The notes: generated from the letters alone by a model not told the origin. A stretch of DNA of 57,964 nucleotides from CAUTVF01 sp963541805 (GCA_963541805.1 CAUTVF010000001.1:1-57964), one strand, 5' to 3'. Counted from the stretch's first letter, positions 25,692-35,181 are shown. Translations and numbers: made by a program.

Positions 25692-26639
25692 CTAACGTGC
25701 ATAAATACTAACTTGAGGATTCGAACTTGTTGTTACGTATGACTTAATAGAAATTCTTGAAGCAGGCATTTTCATTTCATTTAAAGTCGCCATAACTTTC
25801 TCTATATTCTTTTTTGCGATATCACTATTTGACGCAACAGACACGATTTGAAAAGATACAGATGAATCACGCTCCAAAGCTCTTGATAATGCATGATACA
25901 AAGGTTCCCCATAATCAGACTGCTTTGACATATCAATATCAATCAAAGAGCGAGAACCTGTTAACTTTTGATCCATAACATGCGAATAACTTTGCCCAGA
26001 TTTACGCATATATACCTCTTGCTTCATATTGTTACCTGAATTAACAACACGTCCCTCTTTTATACTCAAAGCTAAATCATTTAAATTCTCTTTCTCAATC
26101 AAAATAGAATGCATATTATTATCCACTTCATCGTCAACCCTTTTTATCAATGACAAAACATCACTTTTTACAAAAGCAGCATCAGACGATATTTTATTTA
26201 ATTCAGATTGCTCACTTTTTGTTTTGCCAGGGATTTTATCCATCCCTTTAACAGAACTATCAATATACTCTAAAATCTTTACATCTTTTTCATATTCTGC
26301 TATCAACATTTTCATATCGAAAGCAACATCATTATTCCTATCTAATTGCATTCTGGCAGTTTTCCATTGATCAACCAAATGTTTGTCTGCTGGAGCAGCA
26401 CCCATAGACAATGACAACTGAATTTTATTAACCGTATCTTTATAAGCAGTATTCGACTTTATAATATCATCACGCATTTCATTTAATGTCTGTTTACGTA
26501 CATCTTGTACTTTTCTGGCAGTCGACATTTCACCCCTTAAAGATTTAATTCTATCATCGACATACGAATTAGAATTCTCAGAAGCGCAAGCCCCAACGAA
26601 AAATGATATAACCAATGCAGACAAATACCCAACTTTCAT
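25692..26639 (-). CDS. Coiled-coil periplasmic lipoprotein
   Basis: I start at 26639 because AGAGG lies 6 nt before this ATG; an in-frame codon 16 residues upstream has no support. The 315-residue product begins MKVGYLSALVISFFVGAC, with a lipobox ending at Cys18. A helical, charged region of about 180 residues follows and is likely coiled coil. The final 90 residues (YGEPLYHALSRALERDSSVSFQIVSVAS...NPQVSIYAR) have an alternating pattern like a small periplasmic domain, perhaps OmpA-like. It stands ahead of tilS-ftsH, where other alphaproteobacteria often carry pal and cpoB. The function is not established. Confidence 0.75.
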   Translation of the reverse strand: MKVGYLSALVISFFVGACASENSNSYVDDRIKSLRGEMSTARKVQDVRKQTLNEMRDDIIKSNTAYKDTVNKIQLSLSMGAAPADKHLVDQWKTARMQLDRNNDVAFDMKMLIAEYEKDVKILEYIDSSVKGMDKIPGKTKSEQSELNKISSDAAFVKSDVLSLIKRVDDEVDNNMHSILIEKENLNDLALSIKEGRVVNSGNNMKQEVYMRKSGQSYSHVMDQKLTGSRSLIDIDMSKQSDYGEPLYHALSRALERDSSVSFQIVSVASNSDIAKKNIEKVMATLNEMKMPASRISIKSYVTTSSNPQVSIYAR

Positions 26640-26795
26640 AATAACCTCTATCAGTTTTTCAAATTTATTAACAGTACATAAATACAATACCTAACAGGCA
26701 ATCCTGATTGCAAGATCCTAAACTGTCGCAATACAAAAAGCAAATACTTTTAAGTGTTTTTTACCCATAATACTCATTATTTTAAATAAAATTCA

Positions 26796-26823
26796 TTGCA
26801 ATGTAGCATTTTTTATATATCAT
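26796..26823 (+). promoter_or_regulatory. Promoter of tRNA-Cys and infC
   Basis: TTGCAA (26796-26801), a 16-bp spacer, then TATCAT (26818-26823), ending 9 bp before the tRNA-Cys gene. No terminator separates the tRNA from infC, so a joint transcript is likely. Confidence 0.6.
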
Positions 26824-26832
26824 ACGCAAGCG

Positions 26833-26906
26833 GGCTGGTTGGCAGAGTGGTCATGCAGCGGTTTGCAAAACCGTGTACATCGGTTCAATCCCGGTACCAG
26901 CCTCCA
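26833..26906 (+). tRNA. tRNA-Cys (anticodon GCA)
   Basis: Acceptor stem GGCTGGT/ACCAGCC with discriminator T and encoded CCA. The anticodon arm GCGGT-TTGCAAA-ACCGT gives GCA, reading UGC/UGU. It lies 30 bp ahead of infC. Confidence 0.95.
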
Positions 26907-26936
26907 GTTTAATTTTAATTAGGAGTAAATATCATA

Positions 26937-27536
26937 GTGTACACCTCTTCTTTTCGAAAAACTAACTTTTCAAAAAACAACTCACCAGATAGATTTAAAA
27001 GAAATAATCAAACAAATGCTGTATCCGGTCCAAGATTAAGCAACAACATAAATTCATCAACCGTTAGATTAATTGATGAAAATGATATTAATGTTGGAAT
27101 TGTTTCACTGGAAAGTGCAATTGAAAAAGCAAATGAAGCAGGTTTAGATTTAATCGAGATTGCATCAAATACCACACCTCCTGTTGTTAAAATTATGGAT
27201 TTAGGAAAGTGGAAATATGAAGAATCTAAAAAGAAAGCCGCAATAAAAAAGAAGCAAAAAATAATTGAACTAAAGGAATTAAAATTTTCTTCAAATATAG
27301 AAGAAAATGATTATCAGGTGAAATTACGTAATGGTAAAAAATTTATTGCAGAGGGAAATAAAGTAAAAATCAATCTCCGCTTTAGAGGACGCGAAATGGC
27401 AAATAAAGAAATGGCAAAAAAACTGTTCGATCGCTTAATTGTTGATTTTTCAGATGTTGCTAAAGTATTTGTTGAACCAAAATTGGAAGGAAGACAGATG
27501 ACAATGCAACTTGCTCCTAACACAGACAAAAAATAA
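26937..27536 (+). CDS. infC: Translation initiation factor IF-3
   Basis: IF-3 checks start-codon pairing and splits ribosomes. The core runs from RLIDENDINVGIVSLESAIEKANEAGLDLIEIA through KIMDLGKWKYEESKKK to RFRGREMANKEMAKKLFDRL. An N-terminal tail of about 40 residues is rich in Ser, Asn and Arg. No ATG is available near AGGAG (26921-26925). The candidates in frame are ATC (26931), ATA (26934) and GTG (26937), with spacings of 5, 8 and 11 nt. I list GTG, but ATA has the best spacing, and IF-3 genes often use rare starts for autoregulation. infC is separated from rpmI-rplT, which lie 8 kb away. Confidence 0.95.
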   Translation: MYTSSFRKTNFSKNNSPDRFKRNNQTNAVSGPRLSNNINSSTVRLIDENDINVGIVSLESAIEKANEAGLDLIEIASNTTPPVVKIMDLGKWKYEESKKKAAIKKKQKIIELKELKFSSNIEENDYQVKLRNGKKFIAEGNKVKINLRFRGREMANKEMAKKLFDRLIVDFSDVAKVFVEPKLEGRQMTMQLAPNTDKK

Positions 27537-27592
27537 AATACGATTTATTTGCGTCAAATAATCTTGAGATAGATATTTCGTTTTGATCATAT

Positions 27593-28231
27593 TCACAGTT
27601 TTTGATTACGGTTAGATCTATTTTTTTCTGAAAACACACAACCACAATATTTTTGGTTATACAATTTGTCGCTACAAATTATTTGTCTGCGCAGTTTGTA
27701 GTTGTCATTTGCTTGCCAATCGTAATACCAATATTTCACATCACTATATTTTTTCTCTAATAACCGTGCAGCATTTCTAACTTGATCAAAATTTTTATAA
27801 ATTGAAACTGCAAGAGTTGACGACACAATTTTAAAATTATTTTTTGATGCAAAATTAAATAATTTATCTAATCTGAAAGAAAAACATTTTTGACAACGCT
27901 CTGACATTTCAGGTAAATTTTCCAAACCTTTTGCAACATTATTCAACCATTTTTGGTTTTCTGTTTTATAATCTATAATGTCATCTAAATCTTCATATTT
28001 AATACCATACTTTTGACAATAATTTGTGACTGTTTCTTTTCTCATCTGATATTCTAAAAATGGCATTATATTAGGATTATAAAATAATACTGTGACATCA
28101 ATATCATTCTCCTTAAGTTCTTGTAGTAATAAACATGAACACGGAGCACAACACACAAGCAGTAATAATTTATTGTCAATATTTATTTTATCAAAAGATT
28201 CCTTTATTTTTCTGTTACTTTCTGTTGTCAT
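27593..28231 (-). CDS. queH: Epoxyqueuosine reductase QueH
   Basis: QueH performs the last step of queuosine synthesis in tRNA and replaces the cobalamin-dependent QueG. The 212 residues hold the cysteine pairs that bind iron-sulfur: CCAPCS (27-32), RCQKCFSFRLDKLF near 114, and YCGC near the end. STLAVSIYKNFDQV and KYWYYDWQ are also typical. It is convergent with infC, which ends 56 bp away; only a weak hairpin lies between. Confidence 0.93.
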   Translation of the reverse strand: MTTESNRKIKESFDKINIDNKLLLLVCCAPCSCLLLQELKENDIDVTVLFYNPNIMPFLEYQMRKETVTNYCQKYGIKYEDLDDIIDYKTENQKWLNNVAKGLENLPEMSERCQKCFSFRLDKLFNFASKNNFKIVSSTLAVSIYKNFDQVRNAARLLEKKYSDVKYWYYDWQANDNYKLRRQIICSDKLYNQKYCGCVFSEKNRSNRNQKL

Positions 28232-28269
28232 TTTGTTTTATTTTGATTTTTATACATATTTATGATAGC

Positions 28270-28297
28270 TTGAGAACGGTTTTTATTATCTGATAAT
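28270..28297 (+). promoter_or_regulatory. Predicted promoter of the porin gene
   Basis: TTGAGA (28270-28275), a 16-bp spacer, then GATAAT (28292-28297), 15 bp before the ATG at 28312. Confidence 0.5.
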
Positions 28298-28311
28298 TTA
28301 GGTAAATTTCA

Positions 28312-29472
28312 ATGAAAAATACTTTTTATATTTTTATTGCAAACATTTTTATTTTTTACAGCAGTGCACAAGCACAAAATAAGTTTACAAATAATTATAA
28401 CAGTCGTACACGAATCAATATATCTGGATATGGAACACTATCTACAAATTATTCTAAACAGTATTTAAAACATAGAAATATTAACAAAGCACAAACACTA
28501 GTCGATGGAGGATTAAATTTTAACATTGGATATGCTCTATTTCATGATATGACAATAGGATTTAATATATTAGCAGATACAAAATATAATAAATATTATT
28601 GGCAATATGACGCAGGAACTATGCAAGAATTATATTCATACATTCAAAATGAATATGGACGATTAGAATTTGGAAAATTACGTGATATTGCAGGAAAAAT
28701 GAATGTATCTGCACCTGATGTTGGATTATTCGGAACAAATGACAGTTATATTTATAATACACTATTAATTCCACATTCAACAGGTGGAAAAAAATTTTTT
28801 ATCAATTCATCAACAAATATTTCTTTTTTGCAAAAACGTGAACGTATATCGATAATTACTTCAAATAAAAACAAATTAAGGATTGGAGGTACTTATACTT
28901 TTGGGGAAAAGCAACATATACCAAATAATGCTGGAAAATTAATACAGTTACAAGTAAATGAATCAATATCAGTTGCCACAAAATTATCAACAAATTTCAT
29001 GGGAAACAATAATATCTCATTATCATTGGGATATTCAAAATATGATAATCTTTTTATAAAAGATTTTGCAATTGCACAAAATCGGCACGAATTATCATCA
29101 GGTATTAATATTTTTTTTAAAGGCATTACATTCGGAGCATCTGTTTTAAAGATTAATGAAACCCCATTTGATAATTTAATAATTGCAAATACTTTCAAAT
29201 ATAGTTATGCCGGATGGGCATATAATGCAGGTTTTGCTTTTGAAATTGGCCCTTGGGCAACATCTTTATCATATCATGGTAGCATTGCAGAGGGATCACT
29301 TATAAATCCCAACAATGATAAATCACATATGACAATATTTTCTATGCGTAGGAATTTAAAGAAAAACTTATCATTTTACACATCATTTGCAGGTTTAATT
29401 TTAAAAAATGAAAATAAAATTAAAGATAATAAAGGCATCAGTATAACAATCGGCACAATATTTAAATATTAA
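28312..29472 (+). CDS. Outer-membrane porin
   Basis: The 386-residue protein has a signal peptide cut after SSAQA (about residue 21). The rest is a regular series of amphipathic strands with short turns, such as RINISGYGTLSTNYSK, LNFNIGYALFHDMTIGFNIL and ISVATKLSTNFMG. EYGRLEFGKLRDIAGKM resembles the conserved strand-loop-3 region of general bacterial porins, and the chain ends on tyrosine (TIGTIFKY). It would let small solutes through the outer membrane. It converges on mlaA with overlapping stop codons. MlaA works with a porin in E. coli, so the adjacency may be functional. Confidence 0.82.
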   Translation: MKNTFYIFIANIFIFYSSAQAQNKFTNNYNSRTRINISGYGTLSTNYSKQYLKHRNINKAQTLVDGGLNFNIGYALFHDMTIGFNILADTKYNKYYWQYDAGTMQELYSYIQNEYGRLEFGKLRDIAGKMNVSAPDVGLFGTNDSYIYNTLLIPHSTGGKKFFINSSTNISFLQKRERISIITSNKNKLRIGGTYTFGEKQHIPNNAGKLIQLQVNESISVATKLSTNFMGNNNISLSLGYSKYDNLFIKDFAIAQNRHELSSGINIFFKGITFGASVLKINETPFDNLIIANTFKYSYAGWAYNAGFAFEIGPWATSLSYHGSIAEGSLINPNNDKSHMTIFSMRRNLKKNLSFYTSFAGLILKNENKIKDNKGISITIGTIFKY

Positions 29473-30425
29473 ATATTTTCTTCCATCGAAAAATTAAGTG
29501 GATTTTGAATCGACTCGCCAGAGTAATGTTTTTCAGTATTTTCGTTTATTGACAATTGATTATATCCATTTTCTTTTTCATCAGATAAAAACTGTCCAAT
29601 AATATGATCTCTATTTTGAGATCTCCTATTGTGTTTTTGCATTAACTGATAATATTTATTTTGTAAAAAATAATTTCTAAACGTGGTGTATGGATCCAGA
29701 CTAGCTTTTTCCATTTCAACAAGTAGACTATACCTATCAGCAACAACTGTAAAACCATAAATAAAAGATTTAGACATTATAACAATAAATCTTGTTTTAC
29801 GATTTGGAATAATAGATGGTAACACAAACCAAGTGAAAGGATCTGCAAAAATATCAATTACATCTCCTGTAAATGATCGAATTGTTCCACCTCCTAATAA
29901 AGGCATCATCACAAAATTACCCTCGCCTACACCCCATGATTCCAGTGTATCATCCATCGATGTAATCTGCCGTGGAATTCCAATCATATCAGATACATCC
30001 AATAGTCCCAATACTCCAATTGTTGAATTAATCACAAATCTTGTAACTGAAATTCCAAAATCAATTGGATTAGCTTGTAATACATGATTAACCGCATAAT
30101 TTAATTCTCTTGTATTTAAAACAAAATTCACAATTGCATCATTTACTGTCCTTGGAACATTATTTTTATAAAAAATAATTATGGGGCTCAAACCTTCTTG
30201 AATAAAAGCAGATGTAAATTTATACACATGCCTATTATATGATGTACTAATATCATTTATTTTAAGCATACTTAAACTGCCATCCAAATCTGCTTTAGAT
30301 TCAGTATATTTTTCATCCTCTTCTACATTTTCCATGGAAAAATTTAAGGCATCATCTTTTGCAAAACACAAATTTGTAATTAAGAAACAAAGAAAAAACA
30401 GTGATGAACATTTTAATATTTTCAT
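29469..30425 (-). CDS. mlaA: MlaA/VacJ-family phospholipid transport protein
   Basis: MlaA removes mislocalised phospholipid from the outer leaflet of the outer membrane. The diagnostic core is present: YNRHVYKFTSAFIQ..., NVPRTVNDAIVNFVLNTRELNYAVNHVLQ, RFVINSTIGVLGLLDVSDMIG, SWGVGEGNFVMMPLLGGGTIRSFTGDVIDIFADP. I start at 30425 because AGG lies 4 nt before this ATG. The signal peptide ends NLCFA|KDD and has no proper lipobox, so it seems not to be a lipoprotein, unlike E. coli MlaA. The C-terminal 60 residues are polar. No mlaBCDEF genes are in the window. Confidence 0.9.
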   Translation of the reverse strand: MKILKCSSLFFLCFLITNLCFAKDDALNFSMENVEEDEKYTESKADLDGSLSMLKINDISTSYNRHVYKFTSAFIQEGLSPIIIFYKNNVPRTVNDAIVNFVLNTRELNYAVNHVLQANPIDFGISVTRFVINSTIGVLGLLDVSDMIGIPRQITSMDDTLESWGVGEGNFVMMPLLGGGTIRSFTGDVIDIFADPFTWFVLPSIIPNRKTRFIVIMSKSFIYGFTVVADRYSLLVEMEKASLDPYTTFRNYFLQNKYYQLMQKHNRRSQNRDHIIGQFLSDEKENGYNQLSINENTEKHYSGESIQNPLNFSMEENI

Positions 30426-30481
30426 ATAACCTACAATCATAACTTGTTGTAAAATATGCAGGCAGAATATATAATAACCAT

Positions 30482-31249
30482 ATGATTTTCAATGAAAATA
30501 TAAGCAACTCAAATTTGCGAGATACAGAGTTAATTTTACCACAACTTAATTTACTTATACCTGATGTTATATATGATGAACAAAAGATATTGAAGATATG
30601 TAATTTGATTGTTGGATTAAAAATTAGCTCCATAACTGTTTATCATTTATTTGTACCAAAAATTTGGAAGTGGCTTGAAAAAACAAATATAAAAATATGT
30701 GCATTATTTGACTGTAATAATTTCATTGAGAATGGACAATTAAACAAAAATACTATGTTAACATACATTAGAGCAGCAATTAATGATGGTGCAAATATCA
30801 TTGATATTAATCAATCAAATTATATTAATTTAAATGATGAATTAGATTTGTTAAATTTTGCAACCGATTCAAAAATGGATATAGTAAAATTGACAATGAA
30901 TCGAAATAATATCAATTCAGCAGATGACATAAAAATATTTTTAGATTCAATTTACAGAAAGGATATACATTGTATAAAAACAGAAAGCTTTACAAATGAA
31001 AATAACCTAAATACCAAGTTTAAAACAAAAGTAGCTGATATAAATGCAGTGTTCGACTTCATTCAATCACAAACAGCAGAACAATATTTTAAATTAGATA
31101 TCGTTGCAAACGAAATAGATGAAAACAATTTCTCATTTTATGATAGTGTACATATGTTGCATCAATCTATATTTAACAATGATCTTTTATTTTATAAAAA
31201 CTGTTCATTTACTTGTGGTTTACTACGGCTTAACAAAATCCTTCAATAA
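30482..31249 (+). CDS. Divergent DeoC-like TIM-barrel protein
   Basis: The 255 residues weakly follow deoxyribose-phosphate aldolase. SITVYHLFVPKIWKWLE matches the DeoC VCVxPxFV region. YIRAAINDGANIIDINQS matches its E...Ai..GA.EiDmV region. VKLTMNRNNI and CIKTESFTNENN stand where the KVIxE and KTSTGF lysine segments would be. If this alignment is right, the Schiff-base lysine is kept but the glycine-rich phosphate loop is lost. It may be a decayed or repurposed enzyme. It diverges from mlaA and its 3' end overlaps pheT by 27 bp on the opposite strand. Confidence 0.5.
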   Translation: MIFNENISNSNLRDTELILPQLNLLIPDVIYDEQKILKICNLIVGLKISSITVYHLFVPKIWKWLEKTNIKICALFDCNNFIENGQLNKNTMLTYIRAAINDGANIIDINQSNYINLNDELDLLNFATDSKMDIVKLTMNRNNINSADDIKIFLDSIYRKDIHCIKTESFTNENNLNTKFKTKVADINAVFDFIQSQTAEQYFKLDIVANEIDENNFSFYDSVHMLHQSIFNNDLLFYKNCSFTCGLLRLNKILQ

Positions 31250-33670
31250 AATTCCATGTAAATTTTTATCAACACTATCAATAATTGTTTGCATAATATT
31301 ATTAATTTCAGAATCTGTTAATGTTTTATTTTCAGGTTGCAATGTAATTGTCAATGCAATTGATTTACGATTATCACCAAATGACGCAGTATTTTCATAC
31401 ACATCAAATATATAAATATTCTTAATTAAATTAATATTTGTTTTTTTAATACAATCAACTAATTCTTTTGCTTTTACTTTTTTATCAAGAACAAATGATA
31501 AATCACGGACAATTTTTTGAAAATTATTAACAATAAATTTACCTTTTGTTGTATGTTTAGTATATTCTATTTCTGGCAGTTGTGAAAAATATAACTCAAA
31601 ACAAAAAACTGGTAAATTTTTAATGCCATAATCTTTCAAAATTAACGGGTGAACTTCTCCAAAACATCCGATTGTTTTATTTTTATAAATAACAATTCCA
31701 GATTTAAAAGGATTTAAATAAGATGGTAATTTATCTGCATCTGACAAAATTCTTAACTTGGTTACATCAATATTCAAACTGTTAATAACGCTTAATAAAT
31801 CAGATTTGACATCAAAAACATCGGATAATCTTTCACGTTTTAACCAATTTTTTTGAATAGCAAATCCCGATCTTATACCGGCAATATTTAAATGCTCCTC
31901 TCCTGGATTATTACCATCAAATACATAGCCACATTCAAACATAGACAAATCAGAGTTTCCATAAGCAAGATTATTTTTAAGTGCATTTAATATATTAGGT
32001 ATAAGAGATACTCGCATACAATCCAAGTCAGATGAAATCGGATTTAACAATTTAACAAGTTCAGTGTCAGACACAAAAGGTGATTGTTTTTGAGAGTTCC
32101 CAAATATCATTGTATAAATTTCCATCATACCATTTGCACATAATGTTTTTTTGGCGAGAGAAATTGACTTTTTGGAATCTGATAAATTTTGATTAATTAA
32201 ATCAGTTTTCTTAACAGGTAGTAGTGGAATTTTATCATATCCATAAATTCTGATTATTTCTTCTGTAACATCATATTTTGTGTTTAAGTCTCCCCTGTGA
32301 TCTGGTGTAATTAAATTTAAATTATCTCCTTGCTGATCAACCTTAAAACCTAATCTTTCTAATATATCGACCATCTTATCAACCGGAATATCAATCCCAA
32401 TGCGTTTTTTAAAATGATCTATTGGATACAATATGTTTTTTCTATTATCATATATTTTACCAGAAATAATCACATCAGAAACCTGTCCACCACAAATTTC
32501 TTTTATCAAATTTGCGGCCTTATATAAACCTGGTAAAACTGTTGAAGGGGATACAAAACGTTCAAATCTGTATTTCGAATCTGTAATAATTCCAAGCCTT
32601 GTTGAAGTTTTTCTAATTGAGACATTATTAAACAGCGCAGATTCAATAAATATATTTTTTGTGTTATCTGTAACACAAGATCTTTTACCCCCTATCACTC
32701 CGGCAATTGACTCTATATTTTCAGAATCTTTACCAGACGAGACAACAATATCAGAATTTGATAATTCATAAACTTTATCATTTAGTGCAGAAATTGTCTC
32801 CCCTGGTTTAGATTTTCTGACTGTTAAAATATTATCAACAATCTTATCCGCATCAAAAATATGAAGGGGCCTATTCATGTCATAACAAATAAAATTCGAT
32901 ATATCGACAACTTCATTAATTGGATTAATGCCAACACTTAATAATAAATCTTTTAACCATTTTGGAGACGAGGCAATATTTACATTCTTAATATAAATTC
33001 CTGCAAATACACTTGATAAATCAGTTTCAAGATTTACCTTAATTGGATTTTTAATTTCACTTTGTGGTTTCTCTATTTTCTCTTCTATAACATTTCCAAT
33101 GTTTGCAGCTTGCAGATCAAGTGCTATACCTTTAACCCCCAAATAATCTGCACGATTTGAAGTAATCTCCCCATCAAAAACTACATCTAAATTATACATT
33201 TTATCAAGTGCCTTTATCGCAGGGTCCCCCAGTTGAACTGATGCTATAATGTCATCCGGTAACTCTATTATTGATTCATGTAAATTACTTAAGCCCAGCT
33301 CATCTTCGGCACACATCATACCATTTGACTCAATTCCACGAATTTTACTGATTTTTAATTTTTCACCTGTTGATGGAATAATCACGCCAGGAAGAGCAAG
33401 AACCCCAAAAATTCCAGCACGTGCATTAGGGGCCCCACAAACAATTTGTAAATGTTCTTTACCCGTATCAACCGTTAATAATTTTAACTTATCGGCATTC
33501 GGATGATTTTGTGCATCAATAACCTTCGCGATAATAAAATCATTCAAAGATGATAGTTTATCATCCATATCCTCTATTTCCAAACCGATAACCGTTAACT
33601 TATCGGCAATTTCTTTTGGACTTGCAGTTGTATTTAAATGTCTTCTCAACCAGTTATAAGTAAATTTCAT
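31223..33670 (-). CDS. pheT: Phenylalanine--tRNA ligase beta subunit
   Basis: PheT recognises tRNA-Phe and edits mischarged tyrosine. All parts are present in 815 residues. These are the N-terminal tRNA-binding fold (about 40-150, KVIDAQNHPNADKLKLLTVDTG), the B3/B4 editing region (ICYDMNRPLHIFDADKI, IAGVIGGKRS), B5, the synthetase-like fold and the C-terminal anticodon-binding domain (NFQKIVRDLSFVLD...LQPENKTLTDSEI). It follows pheS by 8 bp in the usual operon. Confidence 0.98.
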   Translation of the reverse strand: MKFTYNWLRRHLNTTASPKEIADKLTVIGLEIEDMDDKLSSLNDFIIAKVIDAQNHPNADKLKLLTVDTGKEHLQIVCGAPNARAGIFGVLALPGVIIPSTGEKLKISKIRGIESNGMMCAEDELGLSNLHESIIELPDDIIASVQLGDPAIKALDKMYNLDVVFDGEITSNRADYLGVKGIALDLQAANIGNVIEEKIEKPQSEIKNPIKVNLETDLSSVFAGIYIKNVNIASSPKWLKDLLLSVGINPINEVVDISNFICYDMNRPLHIFDADKIVDNILTVRKSKPGETISALNDKVYELSNSDIVVSSGKDSENIESIAGVIGGKRSCVTDNTKNIFIESALFNNVSIRKTSTRLGIITDSKYRFERFVSPSTVLPGLYKAANLIKEICGGQVSDVIISGKIYDNRKNILYPIDHFKKRIGIDIPVDKMVDILERLGFKVDQQGDNLNLITPDHRGDLNTKYDVTEEIIRIYGYDKIPLLPVKKTDLINQNLSDSKKSISLAKKTLCANGMMEIYTMIFGNSQKQSPFVSDTELVKLLNPISSDLDCMRVSLIPNILNALKNNLAYGNSDLSMFECGYVFDGNNPGEEHLNIAGIRSGFAIQKNWLKRERLSDVFDVKSDLLSVINSLNIDVTKLRILSDADKLPSYLNPFKSGIVIYKNKTIGCFGEVHPLILKDYGIKNLPVFCFELYFSQLPEIEYTKHTTKGKFIVNNFQKIVRDLSFVLDKKVKAKELVDCIKKTNINLIKNIYIFDVYENTASFGDNRKSIALTITLQPENKTLTDSEINNIMQTIIDSVDKNLHGILLKDFVKP

Positions 33671-33678
33671 TTAAAACC

Positions 33679-34737
33679 CTATAAATTTCCATTTAAACCA
33701 TTAGACGCATTTGGATTATCAAAATAATTAAATCCATAATGACGCAGCCAATCTATATTTGAATTATAAAACTCTCGCACATCTGGCATTCCATATTTTA
33801 GCATTGCTAACCTTTCAATACCGGTACCAAAAGCAAATCCTTGATACTTTTCTGGGTCAATTTCACACGTTTTTAAAACATTTTCATGGACCATTCCGCC
33901 ACCTAAAATCTCTATCCAATCGCTCCCTTCACCCAACTTGATTTGTCCATTCTGTTTACTACATTTAACATCTATTTCAATTGAAGGTTCTGTAAATGGA
34001 AAATAATGTTGACGAATTCGAATTGGTAAATTATCTGTCACAAAAAACTCTTTTAAAAATGTTGTTAATACGGATAACAAATCCTTCATTGTAACATCTG
34101 TATCAACCCATAGTCCTTCTAATTGATTAAACATTGGGGAGTGTGTCGCATCTGACTCATTTCTAAAAACTGCACCAGGGGCAAATATTTTAATTGGTGC
34201 TTTTTGTTTTTCCATACTTCGCACCTGAATTGCAGATGTCTCAGTTCTAAGTAGATTAGAACAATTTTGTAAATAAAAAGTATCCCTTGTATCACGTGCA
34301 GGATGGTTTTGATCTATATTTAACGCAGTAAAATTATAAAAATCATTTTCTATATGGGGCCCCTCTTCCAATTTAAAACCGAGAGCCGAAAATATTTCAC
34401 AAATTTCATCGATTACTCGAGTAAATGGGTGCAACAAACCTTTTGCAATTTCAATAAACGGCAAAGTAACATCAACTTTATTCTGTTCTAATTTTTTATT
34501 TATTTCTTCAAGTTCAAGTTTAGAACTTGTTTTTTGTATCTCACACTCAATATCTGTTTTTAATTGATTCAACTCAATACTTAAAGATTTTCTCTTATTA
34601 ATATCAGAAACAGAAGATAATTTTTTCAATTGCTCTGTTAGGGTTCCATTTTTACCCAATATTGACACCCTAATTTTATTCAAATCATCTAAAGAAATTG
34701 TCCCATGTATATCAGAAATGATTTTATTTCTATCCAT
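33679..34737 (-). CDS. pheS: Phenylalanine--tRNA ligase alpha subunit
   Basis: PheS is the catalytic subunit of the class II (alpha-beta)2 enzyme. After an N-terminal coiled coil (about 15-75) come the motifs HPFTRVIDEICEIFSALGF, NFTALNIDQNHPARDTRDTFYL, FAPGAVFRNESDATHSPMFNQLEGL (motif 2) and GFAFGTGIERLAMLKYGM (motif 3). Its 352 residues are typical. It lies 69 bp after rplT; a weak hairpin (ATACGC/GCGTAT) lies in the gap. Confidence 0.98.
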   Translation of the reverse strand: MDRNKIISDIHGTISLDDLNKIRVSILGKNGTLTEQLKKLSSVSDINKRKSLSIELNQLKTDIECEIQKTSSKLELEEINKKLEQNKVDVTLPFIEIAKGLLHPFTRVIDEICEIFSALGFKLEEGPHIENDFYNFTALNIDQNHPARDTRDTFYLQNCSNLLRTETSAIQVRSMEKQKAPIKIFAPGAVFRNESDATHSPMFNQLEGLWVDTDVTMKDLLSVLTTFLKEFFVTDNLPIRIRQHYFPFTEPSIEIDVKCSKQNGQIKLGEGSDWIEILGGGMVHENVLKTCEIDPEKYQGFAFGTGIERLAMLKYGMPDVREFYNSNIDWLRHYGFNYFDNPNASNGLNGNL

Positions 34738-34806
34738 TCAAGACCTCACTAAAATTTATAGAAATGACAGAAATAAATACGCCATCACACGGACAGCGTA
34801 TTACTT

Positions 34807-35169
34807 TTATTTTGCTGCAATAAAATTCTTAACCTTTGATACAACCATTGCAAAAGATTCTTTATCGCTGTATGCCATGCTTGCAAGTATCTTTCTATCA
34901 AGTGCGATACCAGCTTTGACAAGCCCACCAATAAATTGAGAATACGTAATTCCATAACCACGAACAGCAGCATTTATACGAAGTATCCAAAGTTTGCGGA
35001 AATTTGATTTGTTCTTTCGTCTGTCACGATATGCATATTGCATTGCTTTATTTGTCCGCTCACGTGCCATACGATATGATCTGTGATTTCTATCATAATA
35101 ACCTTTGGCCTGTTTAACAACATTCCTTTTACGTCTATGGGAGACAACTCCACCTTTTATTCTTGCCAT
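34807..35169 (-). CDS. rplT: 50S ribosomal protein L20
   Basis: L20 is needed for 50S assembly and is a translational repressor of its operon in E. coli. The 120 residues begin MARIKGGVVSHRRKRNVVKQAKGYY and include LWILRINAAVRGYGITYSQFI, both conserved. It lies 12 bp after rpmI and before pheST. The classic infC-rpmI-rplT order is broken because infC is elsewhere. Confidence 0.99.
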   Translation of the reverse strand: MARIKGGVVSHRRKRNVVKQAKGYYDRNHRSYRMARERTNKAMQYAYRDRRKNKSNFRKLWILRINAAVRGYGITYSQFIGGLVKAGIALDRKILASMAYSDKESFAMVVSKVKNFIAAK

Positions 35170-35181
35170 TTTAACCTCCTA

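Noticed and set aside
27541..27565. Weak inverted repeat (TTATTTG/CAAATAA) between infC and queH as a terminator
   Set aside because: The stem is short and A/T only, and no T-run follows in either direction.
34756..34785. A 9-codon frame (MAYLFLSFL) with two Phe codons just before pheS, suggesting a pheST attenuator leader peptide
   Set aside because: Phe codons are common by chance in this AT-rich DNA, there is no ribosome binding site, and no clear alternative terminator follows.
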